Shown: positions 1 through 10,563 of the stretch, piece after piece
Position numbering within the stretch: the first letter of the stretch is position 1
How the letters are laid out: each line of letters begins with the position of its first letter
Origin: Schistocerca nitens
Lineage: Eukaryota; Arthropoda; Insecta; Orthoptera; Acrididae
Direction: 5' to 3'
Assembly (NCBI RefSeq): GCF_023898315.1
Contig: NC_064616.1
Span: forward strand, 530,119,102-530,183,101
DNA length: 64,000 nucleotides
The notes under the pieces: model-generated
Told to the model about the DNA's origin: nothing
Seen by the model: only the letters and a program-made list of their open reading frames with translations
The model's database searches: none
Position numbers and translations under genes: made by a program

Positions 1-1
1 T

Positions 2-775
2 TCAGGCGTGAAAGTGTCGTTGATGGCTTAGCAGTCCAATCCTAGCGTGGAACAGGCAGCCACAGACATTACAGCTGATGGAAGCTGGAGGATGTGGCTG
101 AGGCTGGAGGAGTTTACATCTCCAGCGTTTGTCATTCTCCATTCTTTGATGTTCCAGCTCAAAGTTTTGAAGAGCATTTGAGGTAACTGAGCTCCAGCAA
201 CTTCGATCTTCTGCTATTGTGGACCAGTTACTCGGATCGATGTTCAAGTTTTTCAGATTTTTCTTGTACTGATCCTTATAACATTTGAGAGGGGTACCTC
301 ATGGCCTTTTATCTGTGCTCACTTCGCTGTACAGCATTTGGCATGGAAGTCTGTCATTTTTCATCTGCTGGACATGTCTGACCCATCTGAGTTGATGCCC
401 AATGATAAGAGCTTCCACGCTATACATTTTTGCTTTCTCAAGAACAGCCGTGTTGGATATGAAGTCATCCCATTTCAGGTTCATGATATATCTTAGCTTC
501 TGTTGGTTGAAGCGTTCTAGTTTCTTCAGATCACAGCAATATAACGTCAAGGTTTCACAACCGTATAGCAGGGTGGAAATGACTGCAGCTTTGTACACCA
601 TCAGTTTGGTGTACAGTGTTAGGTCTTTATTCAGGAAGACACGCTTTGTAAGACATCCAAATGATACATGGGCAGCACGTAATCTATTCTCCACATCTTT
701 TCCAGATGAGCAGTTAGATGACAGTATGCTTCCTAGGGAGAGGAAATGGTCCACTTGTTCCAAGGAGAACCGCAC
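2..775 (-). pseudogene. LINE-A C-terminal domain with C2H2-like zinc finger
   Basis: After the inserted module the thumb and C-terminal region resumes with LEQVDHF-SLGSIL, then a YGCETLTLY block and QLRWVRHVQQMKNDRLP, all typical of the region after the palm in this LINE group. One in-frame TGA at 299-301 splits it; reading on, the same frame continues without a shift to the stop at 2-4. The last 25 residues hold C59-x2-C62-x12-H75-x2/4-H, a C2H2-like finger common at the end of these proteins and thought to bind nucleic acid. This is the best preserved protein end in the window. Confidence 0.82.
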
Positions 776-1015
776 CGGAAATGACCGCTGAGAAGCCCTC
801 GGACGTTGGCGCGCCAGGTACATATAGTCTGCGGCCGCGAGCTCGCCTCCAGTTCACCACCGGCAATGGAGGGTGAAGCTTTGACAATGCCAGCCACTCG
901 TGCTGGCGAAACGTCAGAAAAATCATTAGATGAACGTCGGCCGAAGAACCCGAGACAGAAGCCAATAGGCAGTTTGTCAACAAGTGGCCACGAAAGCCTT
1001 AACAATTTTGTATAA
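776..1015 (+). mobile_element. 240-bp GC-rich insertion in LINE-A, possible Penelope-like terminal module
   Basis: The LINE-A frame runs up to about 1016 (PTPGSSIPDFSISI) and resumes at about 775 (LEQVDHF). The DNA between is unrelated, far richer in GC (NotI- and SacI-like sites near 831-843) and reads as a discrete insert. On the plus strand it has an ATATA box at 821-825, a hairpin GCCAGC/GCTGGC (889-894 and 902-907) followed at once by GAAAC, and ends near TTTTGTATA. I recognise it as a dispersed insect repeat. Assignment to Penelope-like pseudo-LTRs is an inference from the hairpin-GAAA layout, not from an encoded protein. Confidence 0.55.
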
Positions 1016-1064
1016 ATGGATATGCTGAAATCAGGAATGGAGGAACCAGGAGTTGGCTGCGCCA

Positions 1065-2081
1065 TCACCTTTGTTTTGGAATATTGATGGAGAGACCAAA
1101 TCGTTTGTATGCCCTGCTGAAGGAATCAACTGACAGCTGCAACTCTGCAGGTGAATGAGCTGGAGAAGCATTGTCATCAGCATACTGCAGCTCTGTCACA
1201 CAAGTGGTACTGGTGAACCTTTTTGAATGGAGTCTGGACTGGTTGAATAATCCTCCATCAAACCTGTACTTTAGTTCTATTCCTGCATTGTTTATGGATG
1301 TCTCGTAAAGCATAGCTGCCAGATACAATGCAAATAATGTTGGTGCAAGAACGCATCCTTGTTTAAGCCCCCTTGTTATTGGGAATTCACCAGTTGTTTC
1401 ATTCTGGCAGAGGACCTGTCCAGTCATATCATTGTGGAGAGCTTCAATCAAGTCAACAAAATGTTCAGGGCAGCCGAAGCATTTTAAGACCATCCACATG
1501 GCTTTTCTGGGAACTATATCAAAGGCCTTTTCTAGATCGTAGAAAACAAGTAGTAAAGGCTTTGGCTGTTCTCTGCACTTTTCCTGTAGTTGTCATGCAC
1601 AGAAATTCATGTCAATTGTCCCTCTTGAGGGTCGAAACCTGTATTGAGACTCAGGTAGCATCGTCTCTGAAAGTGTCTGGAGGGGATTTAAAAGGATATT
1701 TGCAAAACTTTTGCCAGTGACAGAGAGTAGAGATATTCCCCAGTAGTTACCACAGATGCTTCTGTCACCCTTCTTGAAGATGGTGACAATTGTGGAGTTC
1801 TTCAAGTCAGCTGGTACCTTGCGGGTTTCCCACATTAATAGAATGAGTGAGAAGAGTCTAGCTTTTAGAGGCAAGCCGCCACCCTCAATAAGCTCCATCG
1901 CAATGCTGTCAGGTCCAGGAGCCTTCCCAGGTTTCACACTCTTGAGTGCCTTGCACAATTCTTGAAAAGTTGGAGGATCAGCAATCCAGGGTTGTGGAGG
2001 GTGCTGTGGGACATTTTTGAGAAAATCTCCAGCGGCAATAGAAGGGCGGTTTAACAGTGAGCTGAGTGCTCTTTCCAACAA
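1065..2081 (-). pseudogene. LINE-A reverse transcriptase fingers and palm, frameshifted
   Basis: Two frames cover the catalytic domain. At 1593-2081 there is the finger region with PGKAPGPDSIAMELI, FKKGDRS-C-NY and a CQYGFRPSRGT-like block (here SQYRFRPSRGTID). At 1065-1499 there is the palm, with GLKQGCVLAPTLFALYL and the catalytic box as YADDN. A frame break between about 1499 and 1593 separates them. The order and spacing are those of a LINE reverse transcriptase that copies its own RNA at the nicked target site. The YADD aspartates are intact, but the frame breaks and the downstream insertion make it a relic. Confidence 0.85.
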
Positions 2082-3175
2082 TTTAAGATGTCCTGATTTT
2101 CATTAAGAATGGTGGAGCTGTCAGCAGCTTTCAGTGTTCCTGATGAGGAGCAGATAGGTCCATACAGCTCTTTAATACCAGCATAGAAGCCACGCAGGTT
2201 CCTTGCATCGGAAAGATTTTGGAGTCCTGTGGCTTTCTGTTGCCACCATTTGTTCTTGACTGCTCGTATTTCACTTTGGCATTTCTGCTTGAGTTCTTGA
2301 AAGTCTGCTTTCTTTTCTGCGCAGGACAGATCTTGAGCAAGGGATAGGTAAGCATCCTGCTTTGCATTGATGATGGCTTGGATTTCTCCATGGTTTTCAT
2401 CAATCCAGTCACTTCTTTCCCGTGCACTAAAACCAACAACATTCTCAGCAGTTCCTTTGATGATGTTCTTTAATGTGGTCCATTCTTGTTTGACATCATC
2501 TGTGGTTGCTGGAGCTTTGTTAAGTTGTGCAGACAGTATGTCTTGGAAGTGTGAGTAAACGTTTTTGTTGTTCAGGTTGCTAATGTTGAATTTTCTGCAT
2601 GGTGGGCTTGAAAAGTGGGATTGTGGCTTGCGATACTTTGGTACTCTCAAACGGCTGATTAAAAGTCTATGGTCAGTCCAGCACTCATCGATGTTTAGTG
2701 CTGCTTTTGTGATGAGAATGTCTTTCTTGTCATGCTGTCGAGTAATAACGTAGTCTATAAGATGCCAATGTTTGGAGCGTGGGTGCACCCATGTGGTCTT
2801 ATAGTGGTTAGGCAAGCGGAATTGGGTATTGGAGATGAAAAGCTCATGCTCACCACATAGACCAAGAAGTAACAACCAATTTTCATTGCAGTTTCCGACC
2901 CCTAGTTTACCCATGACGTCTCTCCAAAAAGTGTTGTCCCTTTCCACTCTGGCATTGAAATCACCAAGTAAAATTAATTTATCTTTAATGGGTATCTTAG
3001 AGAGTTGGTGGTAGAACTGATTCTTTGTGTCTTCATCACTGTCTAAAGTAGGAGCATATGCAGAGACAAAGGTGATGAAACTGTCTGAACCAATGGGTAC
3101 TCTAAGAGTCATCAGTCTTTCATTAATTGAGACAGGTGGAAGTCAAAGATCTTTCACTATTTTGGTTTTTACGAC
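2051..3175 (-). pseudogene. LINE-A endonuclease domain and linker (353-aa open frame plus upstream part)
   Basis: The longest open frame (2051-3112) begins at a Met in the endonuclease and shows the APE-type motifs: a GDFNARV metal-binding block about 50 residues in, an HPRSKHWHLIDYVI block about 110 residues in, and a CWTDHRLLISRL block about 145 residues in. These match the GDFN, D-Y and SDH catalytic motifs of LINE endonucleases that nick target DNA. Upstream, the same frame continues past the Met to about 3175 but crosses a TGA near 3145. The last 150 residues form the basic linker before the reverse transcriptase. The frame ends near 2051, where a shift leads into the next segment. The product would act in the nucleus; it is not functional here. 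Confidence 0.85.
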
Positions 3176-3596
3176 AGGGGGCTCCTGTCTTGGGAGTGTG
3201 TGGGTGGCAACCACATGGGCCCTTAGCTAAGCCTGGCATTACTTCCTTTTACTTGTGTCAGGCTTCTCCTGTTTCCTTTCCTATCCGGCCTCCCTTGGCC
3301 AACTCTTGGTTTCTTCGACCCCAACGGTATTAGGTTTCCAAGGCCCAAGGATGTCTTTCACTTTCCTCCCTAGTATCTATTATCTACCCTTCGACCCAAC
3401 GGTGAAGCGAGCGGAAGAAGAATCTTGTATCCCAGGTTCTCAATGGTCGTGGAGGCGGAAGAGGTCATGCCAGACAAACTGGTTGTAAAGGCACCGCTCA
3501 GCCATCATTGAGCTCGCGGCAGTTTGTTGCAGTTCTGGTACCTGAAGTCACATGTCACATACATATGTGCCGTGATGAATTGTTCCAGAATCATAG
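3125..3596 (+). repeat. 472-bp direct repeat, copy A
   Basis: Positions 3125-3596 match 4732-5203 over 472 bases with no gaps and 10 mismatches that I counted by eye (about 98 percent). The block comprises about 50 bp of antisense LINE-A endonuclease plus the first 420 bp of the LINE-A leader, so it spans the inversion junction. A 77-residue open frame inside (3255-3488) recurs in copy B but does not look like a known protein. Confidence 0.92.
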
Positions 3597-4231
3597 TGTG
3601 TGGGACACTTCCTCGCAAACTGTAATCCACCTTAAACAAATTCATACAAATGGCAATTTCTCCTGTCATTTTTTCTAAAGACCAATGGCGATGGGATAAG
3701 GACGATGGTAGCAGGCTGTGAGTGACACTGGAAGCTACAAGTCTGGACCTGCACATTGGCATCAGGTGTGTGATGGTCGCCTTCCTGATTACCCATGTGA
3801 CTACTCGGGAATCTGGTCCTGCATCTGCAACTGGGCAGGCCTATTTAGGATGACCGCTGCCCACCCTGAATGGGGAAGGCCCTAGAAAATGTGGGCTAAA
3901 CATCGGAAGTCCCACTTGAACTGGGCTGGGAATCTGCACCCAGTAGGTCACTCCTTATACTGCGGACGTAAACAAAAGAAGAATTAAATGATTATGACAA
4001 TAGGGACATGGAATGTCAGGACCCTCCTGGATGTGAACAATTACAGGCCAGAGAGAAGAACTGCTCTTATCACCCCAGAACTAGCCCGGCTAGATATAGA
4101 CATAGCTGACTTGAGTGAGACAAGACTCTCAGGTGAGGGACACATTAGTGAGGTACATTCAGGGTACACCATCTTCTGGAAGGGAAAGGATGCAGGAGAA
4201 CCACGCATCCTTGGTGCAGGATTTGCCATAA
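3176..4231 (+). mobile_element. LINE-A 5' part, inverted relative to the rest
   Basis: This is a 5' leader (3176-3987) followed by the start of the endonuclease ORF at 3988, whose first residues include GTWNVRTL and later SETRLSGEG and YTIFWKGKD. The recognisable protein stops at GAGFAI near 4231. The minus-strand part of the element begins with the very next residues (VKTKIVKDL) at 3175, so the two pieces together make one endonuclease with no obvious loss, in opposite orientations. That is the signature of a 5' inversion, as produced by twin priming during LINE insertion, or of a later inversion. The leader contains the block that is duplicated at 4732-5203. Confidence 0.75.
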
Positions 4232-4319
4232 TATTCTGCATACAAATATAATAAATTACCTTAAAGCAGAAAACCTTCTGTCCATGAATCACTAGAAGTT
4301 TAGAAGATACCATTCATGT

Positions 4320-4731
4320 AAAAACCAGTTTGACATTTTTTCACCTGTTGACCTGTGAACTATGGATGAAATGGAAGAGGAGAATTTCACATTCCTAGAT
4401 TTTTGGGAAGTCTTTGATGCAGTTCTAAATTAGAGACCATTACTAAAGGTCTGAGTATATGGAATAGATTCTTTGATATTTGACTGGCTCAAAGACTTAG
4501 GACTCAGTCTGTTGTCCTGAATGGCAAGTGTTCATCAGGTAAAGGGGTATCACAAAGTGTGATAGGACCAGTCTTGTTCTGAAAGACTGGGTGAGCAGTG
4601 ATATGCATCTATTTTCTGATGACAGTGTAGTGAACAGGAAAGTGTCACCATCAATTGCTTGTAGGAGGATGCAGAATGACAGACTGAATTTCTATTAAGT
4701 GTGATGAATGGGTGCTTACTTAAAATGTATA
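4320..4731 (+). mobile_element. Jockey-type LINE reverse transcriptase remnant, part 1
   Basis: Translating across shifts gives a weak F-DFWEVFDAVL block, then GVSQSVIGPVLF near 4535-4580 and FSDDSVV near 4615-4632, which align with the GVPQGSVLGPLLF and FADDT boxes of Jockey-superfamily reverse transcriptases. The catalytic Ala is replaced (FSDD) and several stops are present. It continues after copy B. Confidence 0.6.
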
Positions 4732-5203
4732 AATTGAGACAGGTGGAAGTCAAAGATCTTTCACTATTTTCGTTTTTACCACAGGGGGCTCCCGTCTTGG
4801 GAGTGTGTGGGTGGCAACCACATGGGCCCTTAGCTAAGCCTGGCATTACTTCCACTTACTTGTGTCAGGCTTCTCCTGTTTCCTTTCCTATCCGGCCTCC
4901 CTTGGCCAACTCTTGGTTTCTTCGACCCCAACGGTATTAGGTTTCCAAGGCCCAAGGATGTCTTTCACTTTCCTCCCTAGTATCTATTATCTACCCTTTG
5001 ACCCAACGGTGAAGCGAGCGGAAGAAGAATCTTATATCCCAGGTTCTCAATGGTCGTGGAGGCGGAAGAGGTCATGCCAGACAAACTGGTTGTAAAGGCA
5101 CCGCTCAGCCATCATTGAGCTCGTGGCAGTTCATTGCAGTTCTGGTACCTGAAGTCACATGTCACATACATATGTGCCGTGATGAATTGTTCCAGAATCA
5201 TAG
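4732..5203 (+). repeat. 472-bp direct repeat, copy B, inserted in a Jockey-type LINE
   Basis: This is the second copy of the 3125-3596 block. It carries the same inversion junction and the same TGA in the endonuclease fragment. It interrupts a Jockey-like reverse transcriptase: the reading before it ends near KCDEWVLT and resumes after it with ENNPLISKYSVGG. No clear target duplication flanks it. Confidence 0.9.
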
Positions 5204-5290
5204 GTGAGCATGGAAAACAATCCTCTAATTTCCAAATATAGTGTTGGTGGTATTTCCCTTGACACAGTCACACTGATTAAATATATAGGC
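5204..5290 (+). mobile_element. Jockey-type LINE remnant, part 2
   Basis: The reading MENNPLISKYSVGGISLD followed by TLIKYIG matches the segment that precedes the LGV box in Jockey reverse transcriptases and is collinear with 4320-4731. After 5290 the similarity is lost. DNA at 5291-5445 shows nothing recognisable. Confidence 0.55.
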
Positions 5291-5445
5291 AAAGTATAAT
5301 TTTCAATGTAGCAGGGTCTGCAGCTGTGATGAATTTTGTGAATGATTTTGTCATGCCTTCAGCTGCCATTCTGTTAATTACATGAGCGATTGTACAATTT
5401 TGGCCTTAGGCAATTTTCAAGTATCCAAAACAGAAGCATTATACA

Positions 5446-6010
5446 GGGTGTCCCAGTTAAAAGAAGCCCCACAAACATGTGTAGTAATTCCACTGAAATA
5501 GCACCATGTAATTTTTGTCATCTGACATGGCAACACTGCACTCTGCAACATTGTTTGATGCAACACTGAATTTCCATGTGTCACTGTGGCAGGAGCTCAG
5601 TGTTCAGTGTACAGTGAGAATGTATTGTTTTTCTATGGAAGAGCACATTTCTTGTGAAATAATATTGGATTTCTGGTTCTATTAAGACATGTCAGTAAAT
5701 GTTTGTTGAATGGTTTGCTGACCAGCATATGCCATCTAAATGCTGCGTACAAAAGTTAGTGAACAAGATAAAGAGCAGTGGAATGGTGTTGGATCTTCAG
5801 GGCAGGGGCAGTCACCATTATTGGAAGAAAAAGTGACTTGATGAAACAATTGTTGGCCTCTCCTGCTAAGTCTGTTTTGTTTGATGTTTCTCTCAGGAAT
5901 GTGGAAAAGCACATGTCACAGAGCTGTGAAGAAAGCTAGCACATATCCATCTTACCACAAAACAACTAATATAAATGAATCACTTCAGATATTACATTGG
6001 TTACAGAAAA
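5446..6010 (+). mobile_element. Decayed DNA transposon with helix-turn-helix transposase start
   Basis: It begins with a terminus-like TACAGGGTGTCCCAG at about 5449. Fragments of a transposase N-terminus follow in shifting frames: FSMEEHISCEI, then PSKCCVQKLVNKIKSSGMVLDLQ, then SPAKSV and SGMWKSTCHRAVKKAS. These match the DUF4817-type helix-turn-helix region of insect mariner-related transposases. No catalytic domain or matching right end was found. Confidence 0.5.
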
Positions 6011-6845
6011 GGAAAAATCATGAATGTAATGGAAGAAACTGAATTTACATCCCTCTAAAAACCAGTCAGACAGAGTTTTAAATGAGCAAAAAGACCTGCA
6101 AAATCAAAAATTCTTACACAACTTTTTACCAGTTCTACAATGAAGCATTACAGAACAACAGAATGTAAAATTATCGCTACATTCATTAATAATTAAGACT
6201 GTAATGCAAAACATCATGCAATCGTAAAGCTGTTTTTATTCAAATTTCATGGTTGTCAGTATAGTTTCATTAGAGTAAGGTGACTGACTGCATGTATAAG
6301 ATCTTTGTAACTACTATTCAAAAATGATGTGCTCCCACAAGAAGAGAAAAAATAATTACAAGTTACTTTAAAGAAATTACATACAGTTTCATTTACACCA
6401 GTGATGAACAATAATTAAACATAATTGAGAACAAAGGCATATGTAGGTTAATTAACAAGTTTCTGTAAAATAATTATACTCTTCCTCTTCCTAGTGTTAA
6501 GCATGTTACAACATGGACCTTATATATAATGCTTTGCAACAACTGCTCAAAAGTAATGTGCTCCTAAAATAATGAAAACCTTTCTAATTTATTTTGTGAA
6601 CATTGCATGCAGTCATAGGGACAAGTACATACCTGGCATAACATACTACTACAGAATCATCTGTACAGTAAGCTATAATATGCCTAGTATATTTACAGAT
6701 ATGACTTGGTCCTATGTCACAATTGCAAGTGCCAATGTATAATGCTTCTGCTTTAGATACTAGGAAAGGACCTAAGGCTAAGGAACTAAAGAGAATGGCA
6801 GCTGAAGGCATCATGAAGTCATTTTAAAAAATCTAAGCATAATGT
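6011..6845. other. Unassigned AT-rich stretch
   Basis: No coding pattern, repeat or terminal inverted repeat that I recognise. A similar phrase, 'atgtgctcc', occurs near 6329 and 6559, suggesting a weak local duplication (about 6300-6420 and 6520-6600), but I cannot define it. Confidence 0.4.
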
Positions 6846-7431
6846 TGCAAAGTGATATGAAATGGAATGAGTATGCAATGGCCAGTAGTAGGGAAGCTAA
6901 ACGGTCAACTTCAGTTTATTCAGAAAATTCTAGGGAAGTGTAGTTCAACTATACGAGAGACCATGCATGGAACACTTGTGATACCCAATTTTGAGTAGTG
7001 CTTTTGTGTTTGTTATTCCACCAGCTTGGATTAAAGGAAGACATCAAATCAAATCAGAGAGATGCTGTTAGATGAGTTACTAGAAGGCTTTATCACACAA
7101 GTATTACACAATTGCTCCATGAACTCAAGTCTGAATCCCTGGAGGTATGATGACAGTCCTTTTTCAAAACGCTGTTGACAAAGTTCACAGAATCAGCTTT
7201 TGCAGCTGACTGCAGAACAATTCTACTGACACCAACACACATCTTACATGTTTACAGGAAGACAAGTTAAGGGAGATTAGGGTTTGTACAGATGCATATA
7301 GTCTATCTTTTCCCTCACACTATTTACAAGTTGAATAGGAAAGGGGACGATTGGTAGCAGCACAAGGCATCCTCTAGCATGGATCATATGGTGGCTTGCA
7401 GAATGTGTATGTAGATGTAGATGATTCAGTG
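6846..7431 (+). mobile_element. LINE-B 3' end with (TAGATG) tail
   Basis: Fragments of the end of a reverse transcriptase can be read (VTRRLYHTSITQLLHELKSE, then FFKTLLTKF). The untranslated end follows, with GTGGCTTGCAGAATGTGTAT and a tail of TGTAGATGTAGATG at about 7408-7424. This end is shared, in reverse, with 7511 and 12488 in this window. It is a 5'-truncated copy. Confidence 0.8.
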
Positions 7432-7510
7432 ACATGGAGTACCTTCATACCTGTGTGAGTAGCTGGCATACTTACTGATTGATAGAATTCAATGTGTTAT
7501 AGTGAACAGC

Positions 7511-7695
7511 AGACATCTACATCTACATCCAAACTCCGCAAGCCACCTGACGGTGTGTGGTGGAGGGTACCTTGAGTACCTCTATTGGTTCTCCCTTCTA
7601 TTCCAGTCTCGTATTGTTCATGGAAAGAAAGATTGTTGTTATGCCTCTGTGTGGGCTCTAATCTCTCTGATTTTATCCTCATGATCTCTTCGAGT
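7511..7695 (-). mobile_element. LINE-B 3' end, minus strand
   Basis: It starts with CATCTACATCTACATC (the reverse of the TAGATG tail) and then the hallmark GCAAGCCACCTGACGGTGTG. It is the reverse complement of the LINE-B terminus and is truncated after about 185 bp where a mariner remnant begins. Confidence 0.82.
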
Positions 7696-8097
7696 GTTCT
7701 CCCTCTGAGAGACCAGTTTGTATACACTGTCACTGTAAAACGTTTGATTTCATTGATGGAGTCACAAATTCATTTGTGCTTGTACTGGTTCATCACTCTT
7801 AAGTGAAGTCCTTAAAGGTGTCCTTTAAGTTTTGGAAACAGATGAGAATAAGATGGTACGAAGTTGGGGCTGTATGGAAGATGATCAATGACAGTGAACC
7901 CAAGGCTTCAGATTGTTGAAGATATCACAGCACTTGTGTATGGTCTGGCAATGTCATGCTGAAGAGGGGGGTGCTCCATGTATGGAGAAACTCTCCAAAT
8001 TCAAAACTTGATTACAACATGCTGTTTCTCAGACACTGATACAGTTGTGCTACACATCTGCATGTTACTTGCTACAATTCTGAGCCCTCTAGTTGGG
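7696..8097 (-). mobile_element. Mariner-like transposase remnant
   Basis: On the minus strand, with stops and shifts, one reads ARPYTSAVISSTI, then LGFTVIDHLPYSPNFVPS and LFPKLKGHL. These match the C-terminal catalytic half of mariner transposases (NARPHTS, HPPYSPDLAPSD, LFPKLKEHL). The third acidic residue of the catalytic triad falls in the degraded SPNFVPS block. It is homologous to 53741-54390. It ends where LINE-C begins. Confidence 0.72.
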
Positions 8098-8306
8098 TTT
8101 GGTTTTATTTTGTTTGCTTCAGGGCACATAAAACAACAGAGGTCATATATGCCGAAAGTAAAACTATAGAACACAAAGACAGAGAGGAGTTAAAAAATGA
8201 CTGAACATCAGTCCCAATTGATATAAGAGAAGACAGCTAAAAAACAGGCATGTGGAGAAAGGGTTGAAAGAGACACCATACAGAAACAGAGATCCAAAAC
8301 TGAAAA

Positions 8307-8636
8307 TTAAATGGCCTTCACCATACTGCCCATTGAAGGGCACTGAGCGAGTCTGGCCAGAGGACACAATTGAAAAGTCTGTGTCCCAGATGTACTGCAT
8401 GGCCTGATGCATGGTGAAGAGCTCGGCTGTAAATACTGAGCAGTGTGCTGGAAGCCAATATCAAAACACATGGGTGCCAATGAGGAAGGCACACCCAGTT
8501 CCATGGTCAGTTCAAGAGCCATTAGTGTATACCAAGGCACTTTCACAAAGTTCCATGCGAAGGTCATGAAACTGAAGGTGATAGAGTGAGGCTGGAGTAG
8601 TGTCCTTAGGAAGCAAATGAAGATCAAGGTAAACAT
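8307..8636 (-). pseudogene. LINE-C ORF2 RNase H-like region
   Basis: The frame reads VPWYTLMALELTMELGVPS, where a YTDGSK...GVG pattern is expected, then AQYLQPSSSPCIRP, which parallels the AELYAI helix after a frame shift. The order (after the reverse transcriptase, before the 3' end) supports an RNase H, but the catalytic Asp and Glu are not readable in one frame. This is a weak call. Confidence 0.5.
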
Positions 8637-8949
8637 GAGCCATTTAATGAAGCCAAGGTGATGAAGGTTTCACACCCACCAGGAAAGTTGCAGGTAGTGT
8701 GAAGTTAAGCCACCATAGCATGTGCCAAAAGGTGGCTCCAGGGGGTAACAGAGAAGAGGGATGCACCCCGTACTGGTGATCAAAGGAATCATTGAAGGAG
8801 GAGGCATAGGATGAGTGGCCACTCATGGCAGAAAAACAGCTGTCATACCTGCTGAGGGGGATGGACTTGCAGACACATAAAAAAAGCACCCATAGTCGAG
8901 TTTTGAATGGACTAGGGACTGGTGCAAACAGAGGAGGGTGGTTCGATTA

Positions 8950-10050
8950 GCACCCTAGGAATCACTATTGAGGACACTTAGGGTATTGAGGAAATGAGTG
9001 CAGTCGGCTGCCAGGTAAGACACATGGGAGAACCAAGAGAGTTTCCTATTGAGCGCGAGCCCCAGGAATTTCACAGTTTCAATGAATGGAAGGGCAAGAG
9101 GCATAATATGTAAAGATGGCGAGGGAAACCAATTGCATCGCCAGAAATTCATACAGACGGTTTTGTCACTGAAAAAGCAAAAGCCATTGTCAATGCCCCA
9201 AGAGTAAAGACAATCAAGACATCACTGAAAATGTCGCTCAGTGAGACGGGTCCATGGAGAACAAAAAGGGAGCCAGAGATGCCCGGCAGGAGACAGTATA
9301 TTACAGGATTAATGGTGATATCAAAGAGAATGACGCTCAAGAGAGAACCCTGAGGCACACAGTTTTCCTTGATAAAGGTGTTTCACAAGGCAGAACCCAC
9401 ACAAACCTTGAAAACTCTATCTTTTAAAAATTCCTGAAGGAAACAGGGCAGGTGACCACAGAATCCCCAGGTGTAAAGAGCATGGAGGATACAAGTTCCC
9501 AGCAGGTGACTTAGGCCTTCTCCAAATTGAAAAACACAGCCACAGTCTGGGATTTCCAAAGAAAACCGACATGGGCAGACAAAGTAACAAGATGGTTAAC
9601 TGCAGAACACTGCACTCTAAATCCACACTATGCATTCGACAGTAAATTGAGAGATTCAAGCCACCATACCAGCTGGGCATGAATCATATGTTCCATCACC
9701 TTGCAAACACAGCTGGTAAGAGAGGTGGGGCAGTAGCTAGTATGAAGGTTTTTGTCCATACCAGGCTTAGGTGTGAATTTGATGGTGGCTTCATGCCAGC
9801 ATCTGGGAAATATGCCCTTTGCCCAGATGCGGTTATACGTTTTAAGCAGAAAGTGCTTGTCCACAAGAGAAAGGTGCTGCAGCATATGAATGTGGATGAT
9901 GTCTGGCCTTGGGGTGGAGGATCAGGATGAACTGAGAGCATGACCTAGCTCCCTCATAGTAAAGGCAGCATTGTAGCACTCTCAATTCATAGAAGAGAAA
10001 GGTATCGCCCAAGCCGCCTCCTCTTGTTTCTGATGGAGGAAGGCAGGGTG
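8950..10050 (-). pseudogene. LINE-C ORF2 reverse transcriptase
   Basis: In minus-strand frames: LLKTYNRIWAKGIFPRCWHEATIKF then SYCPTSLTSCVCKVMEHMI (9628-9885), the finger motifs; MPQGSLLSVILFDITINPVI (9149-9358), the GVPQGSVLS palm motif; then the region after the active site as VKFLGLALNRKLSW (8955-9152). The FADD/YVDD box itself falls in a degraded stretch near 9230-9280. Several frameshifts separate the blocks. Confidence 0.8.
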
Positions 10051-10563
10051 ATAGTGGGTAGAGCTCAAAATGTTCACAAAATGGCGGCCTAAGGTGTTAG
10101 TGATAGCAATAGGGTCCACGATGACATCATCTGCTACTGTCAGGCTGGAAATTGTGGAATGGATCTTGGTCCCAGAGAGCCATCAGAGGTTGCCCCACAG
10201 GATAGAGGAAGTGATGGAACTGTTAAAAGAACTAGTGAATGAAATCCAGCTAGCCCTTTTGCTATCCTGAAGAACACGAAAACACTTTGCACGTAACTGT
10301 TTATAATGAATGCAGTTTGCCATCATAGGATGGTGGTTAATAATGTGGAGAGCACATCTCCATGCACGAATTACATCGTGGTATGCCTCAGTCTACCCAG
10401 GGACTGGGACACACAGTGGTAAAGTGGAAATGCAAGGAATGGAACATTCTGTAGCAATAAGGACAATGTTGGTGAGATATTCCACCTGGTCATCACAACT
10501 GGGGAAATCTTGTCTTATGAAAGTTGCCACGGAGGAGTAAAGCTGCCAGTCAGCCTTAGTAAG

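Larger units (their letters stand above)
1..3175 (-). mobile_element. LINE-A: EN-RT non-LTR retrotransposon, 3' three quarters
   Basis: Read on the minus strand this stretch encodes, in order, most of an apurinic-type endonuclease, a reverse transcriptase and a C-terminal zinc-finger tail, the architecture of a single-ORF2 LINE. The coding sequence ends with a stop at position 2-4, so the 3' untranslated part lies off the left edge. The element is dead: it has a TGA inside the endonuclease near 3145, frame breaks around 2050-2081 and 1499-1593, a 240-bp insertion at about 776-1015 and a TGA at 299-301. Its missing 5' quarter lies next door in the opposite orientation (3176-4231). The clade cannot be fixed by eye; the protein resembles the widespread metazoan EN-RT LINE group with a CxxC...H tail. 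Confidence 0.88.

Noticed and set aside
402..791. 129-residue plus-strand frame
   Set aside because: Antisense shadow of the LINE-A C-terminal coding region.
3255..5095. Two nearly identical 77-residue frames (3255-3488 and 4862-5095)
   Set aside because: They are alike because they lie in the duplicated 472-bp block, not because of selection on a protein.
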